Shown piece after piece: positions 22,396-30,539 of a DNA stretch of 64,000 bases. The notes under the pieces are model-generated. The model was not told the DNA's origin, did no database searches, and was given only the letters and a program-made list of their open reading frames with translations. This DNA comes from Nocardiopsis listeri NBRC 13360. Lineage in GTDB: Bacteria; Actinomycetota; Actinomycetes; Streptosporangiales; Streptosporangiaceae. Location of the stretch: assembly GCF_001570765.1 (NCBI RefSeq), contig NZ_BCSH01000011.1:27995-91994 (forward strand), read 5' to 3'. The translations under genes were made by a program, and so were the position numbers. The first letter of the stretch is position 1; each line of letters begins with the position of its first letter.

Positions 22396-22449
22396 GTGAG
22401 GAGGGTGAACTACCACTGGCATAAGGTCCTGCCGCCGCTGAGCGCCTGA
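22396..22449 (+). CDS. Possible aromatic/His leader peptide
   Basis: A 17-codon frame beginning GTG; a second GTG at 22405 would give 14 codons. It encodes VRRVNYHWHKVLPPLSA, with Tyr, Trp and two His in four consecutive positions. AGGAGG lies within the first codons, so the true start is uncertain. It stops just before a long-range stem (22452-22465 with 22504-22524). It sits in the leader of an EamA-type exporter, the layout of a ribosome-mediated attenuator. No experimental or homology support is available to me. Confidence 0.3.
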   Translation: MRRVNYHWHKVLPPLSA

Positions 22450-22451
22450 CC

Positions 22452-22524
22452 GGGCGCACCGGCCGACCACTCCTCCACGCGAAGGCCCCACCCGCACGGT
22501 GAGCGGCCGGTCCGTCGTGCGCCC
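22452..22524 (+). promoter_or_regulatory. Long-range RNA stem in the leader of the EamA gene
   Basis: GGGCGCA (22452-22458) pairs with TGCGCCC (22518-22524), and CCGGCCG (22459-22465) pairs with CGGCCGG (22504-22510), with a 7-nt bulge. The loop contains CTCCTC, complementary to the GAGGAG of the leader-peptide start, offering an alternative fold. It ends 40 bp before the transporter start. Confidence 0.4.
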
Positions 22525-22563
22525 CGCGGTTGCCCTTCAGGCGTCGAGACGGAAAGTACGAAC

Positions 22564-23514
22564 GTGCCAGAACACACCACCCCCACATCGGTGAACCGAA
22601 AGAACCCCACCCTGTCCCGACTCACCGGCGGCCCACTGCCGATCCTGGGCGCCGCGGTGCTGTGGGGTACCACCGGCACCGCGAGCTCCTTCGCCCCCGA
22701 CGGTGCCCACCCCGCAGCCATCGGCTCGGCCGGGCTGGTCCTGGGCGGAATACTGCTCTTCCTCACCGGTAGGGGATCATTCGCCCTGCTCACCCGCTCC
22801 GATGGGCGTACCCGGGCGATCCTGCTGCTGGGCGCGATCGCGGTCGCCGGATATCCACTCTCCTTCTACCCGGCGGTCGCCCACGCCGGTGTGGCGGTGG
22901 GAACCGTGATCACCCTGGGCAGCGCCCCGGTGTTCGCCGGGCTGCTGGCCTGGCGGCTGGAGCGGGCGCGTCCCGACCGGCGCTGGACGGTGGCCACCGT
23001 CGCGGCCGTGATCGGCTGCGCCGTGCTCGTTCTGGGTCCCGACCTGGTCGGCAGCCCCACCTCGGTGCGTGCTTCGGGGGTACTCCTGGCCTTGGCGGCC
23101 GGGTTCTCCTACGCGCTTTACACGATCATCGCCGAACGGCTGATCCGCCGGGGGCACACCTCCGGCGCGGTGATGGGCACGATGTTCGCGGGCGGCGGCG
23201 TCCTGGTGCTGCCGGTGGTGGTGGCCACCGGGACGGCGTGGCTGGCCACGGTGGAGGGCGCGCTGGTGGCCCTGCACCTGGCGCTGTTCACCGTGTTCCT
23301 CGCCTACCGGCTGTTCGGGCACGGGCTGCGGCACACCTCGGCCGCCACCGCCACCACGCTCAGCCTCGCCGAACCGGCCGTCGCCGCGGTGCTGGGCGTG
23401 GCGCTGGTGGGTGAACGTCTACCGTGGGTGTCCTGGTCGGGGCTGGTCGTCCTCGCGCTGGGTCTGGCCGTGCTGAAGGCCCCCTCTCCCCGCAAGCCCC
23501 GAGCACGCCGATAG
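22564..23514 (+). CDS. EamA/DMT-family exporter
   Basis: A 316-residue inner-membrane protein with about ten transmembrane helices in two EamA repeats. Repeat 1 starts at LPILGAAVLWGTTGTASSF; repeat 2 includes LALAAGFSYALYTIIAERLI and ends ERLPWVSWSGLVVLALGLAVLKA. EamA proteins commonly export amino acids or metabolites by proton exchange. The possible leader peptide upstream hints at aromatic amino acids or histidine (weak inference). The GTG start has GGAAAG upstream. It follows the permease gene on the same strand but after a 214-bp gap, so it is likely a separate transcript. Confidence 0.88.
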   Translation: MPEHTTPTSVNRKNPTLSRLTGGPLPILGAAVLWGTTGTASSFAPDGAHPAAIGSAGLVLGGILLFLTGRGSFALLTRSDGRTRAILLLGAIAVAGYPLSFYPAVAHAGVAVGTVITLGSAPVFAGLLAWRLERARPDRRWTVATVAAVIGCAVLVLGPDLVGSPTSVRASGVLLALAAGFSYALYTIIAERLIRRGHTSGAVMGTMFAGGGVLVLPVVVATGTAWLATVEGALVALHLALFTVFLAYRLFGHGLRHTSAATATTLSLAEPAVAAVLGVALVGERLPWVSWSGLVVLALGLAVLKAPSPRKPRARR

Positions 23515-23522
23515 CGCCGGGC

Positions 23523-23548
23523 GCCCCGTGCCCGCACGGGTGCGGGGC
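23523..23548. terminator. Terminator between convergent EamA and DUF427 genes
   Basis: GCCCCG (23523-23528) pairs with CGGGGC (23543-23548), and CCCG (23531-23534) pairs with CGGG (23537-23540). It lies in the 41-bp gap between the two stops. Alternative pairings of similar stability exist. Confidence 0.55.
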
Positions 23549-23555
23549 TCCCGCC

Positions 23556-23933
23556 TCAGTCCTCGTCTCGCCCCTCCACCTCGATCTCCACCCGTCCCGG
23601 GTAGAAGGCGACGTGGTCGGCGATGGCGGCGACCCCCTCGTAGGGCCGCTCGTAGGTCCACACCGCGTCGGCGAGTTCCTCCCCGCCCAGGTCCAGGCCG
23701 TAGTAGGCGGCGGTGCCCTTGTACGGGCAATAGGTGGTGGCCTGGGCGCGACGCAGGACCGTGGGGTCCACGTCGGAGATCGGGACGTACTGGACCGGCC
23801 GGTACTTCGCCTCGCTCAGGGTGAGCGCGGACGTGGTCCGGGCGATCACCTTGCCGTCCACCCGCACCGTCACCGGTGCTCCGGTGGGTTCGACGGTGAT
23901 GGGGTGGTCCTCCCCCGGGTTGCGCTGCGCCAT
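23556..23933 (-). CDS. DUF427 protein
   Basis: A 125-residue cytoplasmic protein of the DUF427 family. Family segments are VRVDGKVIARTTSALTLSEA, PVQYVPISDVD, TYCPYKGTAAYYGL and AVWTYERPYEGVAAIADHVAFYPGRV. Its biochemical function is not established. A strong GAGAGGGGAC precedes the ATG. It is monocistronic and converges on the EamA gene. Confidence 0.9.
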   Translation of the reverse strand: MAQRNPGEDHPITVEPTGAPVTVRVDGKVIARTTSALTLSEAKYRPVQYVPISDVDPTVLRRAQATTYCPYKGTAAYYGLDLGGEELADAVWTYERPYEGVAAIADHVAFYPGRVEIEVEGRDED

Positions 23934-24070
23934 GGGCGTGTCCCCTCTCGCGGGTAACGGCCCCCGCCCTCGGACGGGTTATCGAATTCCCTATAGCCCT
24001 TCCCCTGGTGGCCGCCATGCGAACGTCAGTACGCTGCGCGACACGTCTCCCCGATCAGAAGGATCCCCCT

Positions 24071-26428
24071 GTGCGCAGACCCGCGGCGGCCCTGGCCGCC
24101 CTGTCCCTGCTGACCACGACCGCCGTGCTCTCGGTTCCCGACCGTCCCGCCGAGGCCGCGCCCCTGGACGAGGCCACGGTGGTGCCGATCCAGGTCACCG
24201 GTGACCCCTCCGAACGGTTCAACCTCGTCCTGTTGGGCGACGGCTACACCGAGGACGAGATGGACCTGTACCACGAGCAGGTCGAACAGCACCTCAACGT
24301 GCAGTGGAGCATCGAGCCGTTCCGCTCCTACCGGCACTACTTCAACGTGTACGTGGTGCAGACCCCCTCAGCCGAGTCAGGTGTGGACTGCGACCCCGCC
24401 GACGGTTGGGAGCAGCGCGACACCGCCCTGGGCATGGGCTTCTTCAACGGTTGCGACGAAGACGCGCTGGAGCGCCTGTTGACCGTGGACTCCGAGGCGG
24501 CCGACGCCGCCGCGGACATGGTCCCCGGTGTGACCGAAGACAACCGGCAGGTCCTGGCCCTGGCCAACAGCGAGACCTACGGCGGGGCCGGCGGACGCCT
24601 GGCGACGGCGTCCTCGGGCAACGCGCTCTCGGCGCTGATCAGCCCGCACGAACTCGGGCATTCCCTGGGCGAACTCCAGGACGAGTACCCCTACTACTTC
24701 CGCGACACCAGTCTGGGCCGCTACGAGGGGGAGGAGCCCGACTCGGCCCACCACACGCTGATGACCTCCGAGGAGATGATCGAGGAGGAGGCCCGGTGGT
24801 GGCGCTGGCTGGGTGAGGAGAGCGAGGCCGGCGGCACCATCCGGGCGGCCGATCCCGACGGGCACGAAGGCGGCCTGTACCACTCCGAGGGCGTGTGGCG
24901 GCCCAGTGCCCACTCCATGCTCAAGACCCTGGGCTATTACTTCGACCAGGTGGGCCGGGAGGTCATGACGCACCGGATCTCCGGCCTGCGCGACCAGGCG
25001 TCCCTGCCTCTCTCCGCCACCCCCGAAGGCGAGGTCGGCGCCGAGGACGTGCTGTGGGTCGAGGGTCCCCACCCGGTCTTCCACGAGCTGGAGTACACCT
25101 GGTCGGTCGACGGCGAGGAGGTGGCCGAGGCCGCCGGGGCACGCAACCTGGCGCTGGACGAACTCGACCCGACCGAGGGCGCCGAGGTGTCGGTGACCGT
25201 GCAGGACCCCACCGAGTTCGTCCGTGACCCGGCCATCCGCGAATCCGAGGCGATGACCCGCACCCTCACCTGGACGGTCGGTGAGCCCCTGGAGCCGGTC
25301 GAGACGGAGGTCGCCTTCGACAAGCACCGCGACACCGAACGGGCCGTGGCCGCCGACGAGGTCGTCTATGTCGAGACCACCCGTCCCACCGACCGGGTGC
25401 TCGACGTGGCCTGGGAGCTGGACGGAGAACCCGTGTCCACCGCGACCGACGGACGCACCCTGGACCTGGGCGCCTTCGAACACGAGGCGGGCGACCACAC
25501 GCTGACCGCCACGGTCACCGACCCCGAGGGGTCCGGCTCACAGACGCTCACCTGGACCGTGGACGCGACCGCCCCCGAGGCTCCGCGCGAGCTGTCGACG
25601 CCGGCCGCCACGGTGACCGGCGAGGAACACCACCTGTTCCTCAACGAGTTCTCGATGAAACTGACCCCCGAGGACGACCGCAACGGGCACGTGGTCGGCG
25701 AGTTCCGGGTCGACGGCGACGGCTGGCACCACTACTACGGCTGGCCCGAGGACTCCCAGGCCCCGTTCCGGTTCACCCCCGACGGAATCAACGTCGACGA
25801 CCTCGTCTACGGCAGCCTGGGCAGCGGTGGCCTGTCCATGGCGGTCTTCGAGGTGGACGGCCACGAGAGCGGCTGGGGCACCCACACCGTGGAGCACCGC
25901 GCGATCGACTCCGCCGGCAACATCGGCACGCCCGACGACTTCCGCGCCACGGTCGTGCCCGGGGCCGACCTGGAGTGCACCGAGACCGTTACCGACGACG
26001 TCTTCGGCGGGTTGACCGTCGACGAGGGCGTGGTCTGCCTCCACGACGTGAACGTGCGCGGCCCGGTCACCGTCGCCGAGGGCGCGTCCCTGGTGATCGA
26101 GGGCGGCGCCCTGCGCGGTGGCCTGTCCGCCACGGGCGCCGACACCGTGCGACTGACCGACGCCGACGTGCGCGGCGCGGTCTCCATCACCGGCACCACG
26201 TCCGAGGTGACCATCCTGGGCACTGCGCTGACCGGTTCGGTGGCCCTGCACGACAACACCCAGGTGCCGACCGACACCTGGACCGGTGAGGACGGGTACG
26301 GCCCCGTCGTGGCGGGCTCCAGCGTGCGCGGGTCGCTGGACTGCTCCGGCAACGGCCTGGCCGTGACCGACTTCGGCGCGGCCAACGACGTCACGGGGGC
26401 GGTCTCCGGCGACTGCTCCGGTCTGTGA
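24071..26428 (+). CDS. Secreted M64-family zinc metallopeptidase
   Basis: A 785-residue exported protease. The signal peptide covers about 1-29 (hydrophobic stretch then AEA-APL). The catalytic domain contains FNLVLLGDGYTEDEM and the zinc signature HELGHSLG (His193-His197) continuing to LQDEY (to residue 206), characteristic of peptidase family M64 (IgA peptidase type). The middle holds two Ig-like or PKD-like repeats (YTWSVDGEEV and VAWELDGEPV). The last 150 residues form short repeats (VRGPVTVAEGASLVI, VRGAVSITG) that look like a beta-helix. GTG at 24071 is preferred because it directly begins the signal peptide. It probably degrades extracellular protein. Confidence 0.85.
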   Translation: MRRPAAALAALSLLTTTAVLSVPDRPAEAAPLDEATVVPIQVTGDPSERFNLVLLGDGYTEDEMDLYHEQVEQHLNVQWSIEPFRSYRHYFNVYVVQTPSAESGVDCDPADGWEQRDTALGMGFFNGCDEDALERLLTVDSEAADAAADMVPGVTEDNRQVLALANSETYGGAGGRLATASSGNALSALISPHELGHSLGELQDEYPYYFRDTSLGRYEGEEPDSAHHTLMTSEEMIEEEARWWRWLGEESEAGGTIRAADPDGHEGGLYHSEGVWRPSAHSMLKTLGYYFDQVGREVMTHRISGLRDQASLPLSATPEGEVGAEDVLWVEGPHPVFHELEYTWSVDGEEVAEAAGARNLALDELDPTEGAEVSVTVQDPTEFVRDPAIRESEAMTRTLTWTVGEPLEPVETEVAFDKHRDTERAVAADEVVYVETTRPTDRVLDVAWELDGEPVSTATDGRTLDLGAFEHEAGDHTLTATVTDPEGSGSQTLTWTVDATAPEAPRELSTPAATVTGEEHHLFLNEFSMKLTPEDDRNGHVVGEFRVDGDGWHHYYGWPEDSQAPFRFTPDGINVDDLVYGSLGSGGLSMAVFEVDGHESGWGTHTVEHRAIDSAGNIGTPDDFRATVVPGADLECTETVTDDVFGGLTVDEGVVCLHDVNVRGPVTVAEGASLVIEGGALRGGLSATGADTVRLTDADVRGAVSITGTTSEVTILGTALTGSVALHDNTQVPTDTWTGEDGYGPVVAGSSVRGSLDCSGNGLAVTDFGAANDVTGAVSGDCSGL

Positions 26429-26434
26429 CGGCGG

Positions 26435-26471
26435 CGGGGGCCGGCCCGGAACGTGTCCGGACCGGCCCCCG
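26435..26471. terminator. Bidirectional terminator between M64 peptidase and RNA methyltransferase genes
   Basis: CGGGGGCCGG (26435-26444) pairs perfectly with CCGGCCCCCG (26462-26471). One mismatch follows, then a CCGG/CCGG inner stem, with a 7-nt loop. It lies between two convergent stops. Confidence 0.85.
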
Positions 26472-26481
26472 CGGCGGTTCG

Positions 26482-27774
26482 TCAGTCCTGGTCCTCACGG
26501 TGACGACGGGCGAGCCTGACCGGCTCCAGCACCGCGACGCACTCCACGTGGTGGGTCATGGGGAAGGCGTCGAAGGCGCGCAATCCCACCAGCTGGTAGC
26601 CGGAACGTTCGAAGTCGGCCAGGTCACGGGCGAGCGTGGCCGGGTCACAGGAGACGTAGGCGACACGGCGCGGCTTCATGCCCGCCACCTTGCGCACGAC
26701 CTCCTTGCCCAGGCCGCCGCGCGGCGGGTCCAGGGTGACCACGTCGGCGCGCACGTCGGCCCACTCGCGCATCTGCTTGGCCACGTCGGCGCGTTCGACG
26801 CGCACCTGCGGCTGGTCCTTGAGGTTGTACTGGGCGTCGCGAACGGCGTTCTCCCCGTTCTCCACGCCCATCACCCGGCCCTCGGGGCCCACCGCCTCGG
26901 CGAGCGCACCGGTGAACAGGCCGGCTCCGCAGTACAGGTCCAGTGCCGTCTCGCCCGGCTTGGGCTCCAGCGCCTCCAGGATCGCGGCGGAGAGCGTCTC
27001 GCCCGCGGCCGGGTGGACCTGCCAGAACCCGCCGGCGCCGACCCGATACTCGCGGCCCGCGACGTCCTCGCGCACGCCCTTACGGCCGCGCACCGACTGC
27101 ACCCGGCCGCCCTTGAAGCGACGCAGTACCGCGCTGGAGGCCTTGAGCTCGGGCAGGTCGCCGAGCTTGGCGGTGGTGGGGGTGACGACGATGGCGCGGT
27201 CGGCGCGGGTCGCCGAGGCGACCGCCTCCACCTCCCTCACGTCCTTCCAGGTCACGTCGGTGACGCCGAGTTCACCGACGCCGGGGTGGGCGATCAGGCA
27301 GCGGTCGACGGGTTCGATGTCGTGGGAACGGTGACGGCGCAGACCGGCCCGGCCGTCCTCGTCGACGGAGAAGCGCACGCGGGTGCGCCAGCCCAGACCA
27401 TCGGGGGTGCCGGGCAGCTCCTCCACGTCGACCACCATGTCGATACCGGCGATCCGGCTGAGCTGGTCGGCGACGACCTTGCCCTTGAGTCGGCGCTGGG
27501 CGTCCAGGGAGGCGTGCTGCCAGTCGCAACCGCCGCACATGCCGGGCCCGGCGAACTCACAGGGCGCCTCGACGCGGTCGGGCGAAGTGGTCAGGACCTG
27601 TACGGCCTCGCCCCTCAGGAAACGGGTGGTCTGTTCGGTGACCTTGACCCGGACGCGCTCGCCGGGCAGGGCGTGGCGGACGAAGACGACCTGTTCGCCG
27701 TGGCGTCCCACGCACCAGCCGCCATGGGCGACGTCGTCGACGTCCAGTTCGATCTCGGTACCTACAAGGGTCAT
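26482..27774 (-). CDS. TRAM-domain RNA (uracil-5-)-methyltransferase
   Basis: A 430-residue SAM-dependent RNA methyltransferase of the TrmA/RlmD family. An N-terminal TRAM domain (about 1-60) binds RNA. The cysteines of CEFAGPGMCGGCDWQH form an Fe-S cluster site as in RlmD. The Rossmann core has LDLYCGAGLFTGALAEAVG and VVTLDPPRGG. The catalytic Cys lies in YVSCDPATLARDL. The target is a uridine in rRNA or tRNA; which one cannot be told from sequence. The gene is divergent from ceoB, as in the mycobacterial Rv2689c-ceoB pair. GAAGGACACC precedes the ATG. Confidence 0.9.
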   Translation of the reverse strand: MTLVGTEIELDVDDVAHGGWCVGRHGEQVVFVRHALPGERVRVKVTEQTTRFLRGEAVQVLTTSPDRVEAPCEFAGPGMCGGCDWQHASLDAQRRLKGKVVADQLSRIAGIDMVVDVEELPGTPDGLGWRTRVRFSVDEDGRAGLRRHRSHDIEPVDRCLIAHPGVGELGVTDVTWKDVREVEAVASATRADRAIVVTPTTAKLGDLPELKASSAVLRRFKGGRVQSVRGRKGVREDVAGREYRVGAGGFWQVHPAAGETLSAAILEALEPKPGETALDLYCGAGLFTGALAEAVGPEGRVMGVENGENAVRDAQYNLKDQPQVRVERADVAKQMREWADVRADVVTLDPPRGGLGKEVVRKVAGMKPRRVAYVSCDPATLARDLADFERSGYQLVGLRAFDAFPMTHHVECVAVLEPVRLARRHREDQD

Positions 27775-27987
27775 GGTGGTGTCCTTCGGTGTTCGGGTCC
27801 TACGGTGACCCTGCGCGCACAGCCACCCATCCGCCCCAATCTACCGGGCCTTTTCCGGTCCGCGGACTGGATCCGGCATCGCCCGCCGGGGTGGTCGCAC
27901 GCGTCACACGGATGTGTGCCAAGGTGGAAGCATCGGGCCACGGGACCGGAGCCGTGCCTCCCGAGGTGGACGGGGAGTGCTGACGAG

Positions 27988-28674
27988 GTGCACATCGTGA
28001 TCATGGGGTGCGGACGGGTGGGTTCCACCCTGGCGCACACGCTGGTGGATCTGGGCCACACGGTGGCGGTGATCGACCAGGACCCGGACTCGTTCCGACG
28101 GTTGCGCGGCTCGGTGGCCAAACACGCGGTGCGCGGCGTGGGCCACGACCGTGAGGTGCTGTTGTCGGCCGGTGTGGACCGCGCGTCCGCGTTCGCCGCG
28201 GTCAGCAACGGTGACAACTCCAACATCATCGCGGCGCGGGTGGCCCGAGAGGCTTTCGGGGTGGAGAACGTGGTGGCGCGCATCTACGACCCGCGCCGGG
28301 CGGAGGTGTACCAGCGCCTCGGGATCCCCACGGTGGCGACGGTCAGTTGGACCGCGGACTCGATCCTGCGTCGGGTGCTGCCCGGTGACGGCGGACTCGA
28401 CACGGCCCCCGAGTGGCAGGACGCCTCGGGCACCCTGGCGATGCGAGAGATGCCGCTGCCCTCGGGGTGGGCGGGGTCGACCGTCGCCGAACTGGAGGAG
28501 TCAGTCCCCCTTCGCCTGGTGTACCTGGTGCGCCGGGGCCGGATCACTCTCGCCGCCTCAGGCGAGACGTTGGTCGAGGGGGACGTGCTGCACGTGGTGG
28601 CGCACGGCCGCGACATGGGCGAGCTGACCGAGCGGTTGGACGAGCCGCGCGAGGACGAGACGGGGCGTGGGTGA
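27988..28674 (+). CDS. ceoB: TrkA-type potassium-uptake regulatory subunit CeoB
   Basis: A 228-residue cytoplasmic protein: an RCK-N (TrkA-N) Rossmann domain with GCGRVGSTLAHTLVDLGH and the acidic end VIDQDPDSF, followed by an RCK-C domain (about 140-220, VPLRLVYLVRRGRITL and GDVLHVVAHG). RCK proteins gate K+ transporters in response to NAD(H) or nucleotides. The GTG start is taken where the conserved strand begins; upstream in-frame sequence is a shadow of the divergent methyltransferase gene. Next to ceoC, as in Mycobacterium. No Trk membrane subunit is encoded nearby. Confidence 0.88.
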   Translation: MHIVIMGCGRVGSTLAHTLVDLGHTVAVIDQDPDSFRRLRGSVAKHAVRGVGHDREVLLSAGVDRASAFAAVSNGDNSNIIAARVAREAFGVENVVARIYDPRRAEVYQRLGIPTVATVSWTADSILRRVLPGDGGLDTAPEWQDASGTLAMREMPLPSGWAGSTVAELEESVPLRLVYLVRRGRITLAASGETLVEGDVLHVVAHGRDMGELTERLDEPREDETGRG

Positions 28675-28675
28675 G

Positions 28676-29374
28676 ATGCGGATCGCCATCGCGGGAGCCG
28701 GAAGCGTGGGCCGTTCCATCGCCACGGAACTGGCGGGCAGCGGTCACGACGTGCTGTTGATCGACCGGGACACCCGGGCGATCGGTGTGGACGACCTGCC
28801 CCAGGTGGAGTGGTTGCTCGCCGACGCCTGCGAGCTGGCCACCCTGGAGGACGCCCGGCTGGGCGACTTCGACGTGGTCATCGCCGCCAGCAGCGACGAC
28901 AAGGTCAACCTGGTGGTGTCCCTGCTGGCCAAGACCGAGTTCGAGGTGGGGCGGGTGATCGCCCGCATCAATCACCCCGACAACGAGTGGCTGTTCAACG
29001 ACTCCTGGGGCGTGGACCTGGCGGTCTCTCCTCCTCGGTTGATCGCCGACCTGGTCGAGGACATGCCCGGCGAGGAGGACTACCCGGAGGAGGAAGGCAC
29101 CCTGCCGCCCTTGCCGGGCGCGGAGGTCGCCGAGTCGGTGCTGCACGCGGGCAGTCCGTTCGTGGACCGCACCGAATCCGAGCTCACCCAGGCGCTGCCC
29201 GAGGGCGTGGCGCTGGTGGCGGTCCTGGGACCGGGCGGGGTGCGCCCACCGGACCCCGCGCGCACCCTCGCGGTGGGCAACACCGTGGTGTTCCTCGCCG
29301 AACCGGACTCCCTCGGGCCCTTGGAAGAGGTTCTGGGACCGGTCGACGAAGCCGACCCGGCCGCCATCGACTAG
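28676..29374 (+). CDS. ceoC: TrkA-type potassium-uptake regulatory subunit CeoC
   Basis: A 232-residue partner of CeoB with the same architecture: RCK-N (GAGSVGRSIATELAGSGH, then LLIDRD) and RCK-C (GVALVAVLGPGGVRPP, GNTVVFLAEPDSL). Only one base separates it from the ceoB stop if the ATG is used; a GTG nine bases earlier would overlap ceoB. The pair would form a mixed octameric ring on a Trk-type K+ channel. A very large inverted repeat follows its stop. Confidence 0.85.
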   Translation: MRIAIAGAGSVGRSIATELAGSGHDVLLIDRDTRAIGVDDLPQVEWLLADACELATLEDARLGDFDVVIAASSDDKVNLVVSLLAKTEFEVGRVIARINHPDNEWLFNDSWGVDLAVSPPRLIADLVEDMPGEEDYPEEEGTLPPLPGAEVAESVLHAGSPFVDRTESELTQALPEGVALVAVLGPGGVRPPDPARTLAVGNTVVFLAEPDSLGPLEEVLGPVDEADPAAID

Positions 29375-29410
29375 TGCGGTGACCGAGAAGGTTCACCGGC
29401 TCGACCTGTC

Positions 29411-29474
29411 CCTGTGATCTTGCTACCAGAAGCAAGGAAAGAGCTTTCCTTGCTTCTGGTAGCAAGATCACAGG
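29411..29474. repeat. 64-bp near-perfect inverted repeat between convergent genes
   Basis: Arms of 31 bp (29411-29441 and 29444-29474) are exact reverse complements separated by two bases. Each arm itself contains the smaller inverted repeat CTTGCT/AGCAAG with a 6-nt loop. It is less GC-rich than its surroundings. It could serve as a bidirectional terminator for ceoC and the DUF3159 gene, but the length and nested symmetry exceed normal terminators. A second small repeat ATGAG/CTCAT with a 2-nt centre follows at 29477-29488. Confidence 0.9.
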
Positions 29475-29522
29475 AGATGAGAACTCATGAGCCGACCCGG
29501 GCGAACGTTTCCGGCCACAGCG

Positions 29523-30287
29523 CTAGTCGCGGTCGGGTGCCGAGGCCGGGTCCTGTTCGGAGTGCTCTCGTTCCTGCTCCAGTGGGGTACGGCCTCGAGC
29601 CAGTACCCACACCATGCCGGCGAAGGCGGCGACCTGCAGGGGCCAGCCCATGGCGACCTTGGAGAAACCGAGGATCGCGAAGGTGTCGGCCCAGCCCTGG
29701 TTGTCGGCGAACCACAGCGGATACTGGACCAGGACGCGGATGACGCACGGCAGCACCAGCAGCCAGGTCAACCGAGAGGCCAGCTTGACCACGGCCGGGT
29801 TGCTCCGCCAGGAGGTGAAGTCCTCCTTGTGCCCGATGAACGGGCCGATCATCAGCCCGATGGCCGGCCAGCGCACCAGGACCGAGAGACTCAGCACCAG
29901 CGCGTACACGGCGTTGTAGATGACACCGGGCAGGAACGCGTCGGCGGCGTTGCCGCTGCGCATGGCGAACAGCGCGGCGATACCGATGCCGAACAGGCTG
30001 GTGACGACGTACTGCACCGAGGATCGCTGCACCAGGCGGACCACGCCCAGCAGCAACGCGGCGACCACACCCAGGATGATCGACAGTCGCAGCTCGGAAC
30101 CGACGATGTAGGAGATGGTGAAGGTCAGTGTGGGGATGGCCGCCTCGACCATGCCGCGCTTGCCGCCGAGGGCCTCGGCGAGTTTGCTGCGGACCAGGGC
30201 CTCCACCGTGCCCTCGGTGATGGTGGCGGCCGCCGCCCGGTCCGCGTCCTGGGCCGCCTCTTCGGAGGCCCGTTGCTGCTCAGTCAT
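29523..30287 (-). CDS. DUF3159 membrane protein
   Basis: A 254-residue integral membrane protein of the actinobacterial DUF3159 family. A charged N-terminus (about 1-40) precedes about six hydrophobic helices, with FTISYIVGSELRLSIILG, YALVLSLSVLVRWPAIGLMIGPF and VQYPLWFADNQGWAD as recognisable segments. Function unknown; in mycobacteria and streptomycetes it is encoded beside ceoB/ceoC and an OB-fold protein. GGGAG precedes the ATG. Confidence 0.85.
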   Translation of the reverse strand: MTEQQRASEEAAQDADRAAAATITEGTVEALVRSKLAEALGGKRGMVEAAIPTLTFTISYIVGSELRLSIILGVVAALLLGVVRLVQRSSVQYVVTSLFGIGIAALFAMRSGNAADAFLPGVIYNAVYALVLSLSVLVRWPAIGLMIGPFIGHKEDFTSWRSNPAVVKLASRLTWLLVLPCVIRVLVQYPLWFADNQGWADTFAILGFSKVAMGWPLQVAAFAGMVWVLARGRTPLEQEREHSEQDPASAPDRD

Positions 30288-30539
30288 CCCGCTCCCGCAT
30301 CTGGACCCCTAGGGCCGCCGGCCATGATGCACCACCCTACGCGAGTAGACACCGGACGGGTTCGGTGTTCTCGGCGACCGCAGGGGTGGATCGACCGACC
30401 TTGCCCACCTTCGTCACGGCTTGTCTCGTGCGACTTGTCACCGGCTCTTTATACGCCGACGGAACGCGGCGAGTCCTGGCGTCACGTCGCCGTCGTTCCG
30501 TAACCTGGCGGCCCACCCTCACGCGCCGAGGAGGCCCGC

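Noticed and set aside
29414..29500. Peptide MILLPEARK readable on both strands at the 64-bp palindrome
   Set aside because: It is a by-product of the palindrome reading the same in both directions; no ribosome site and no family match.
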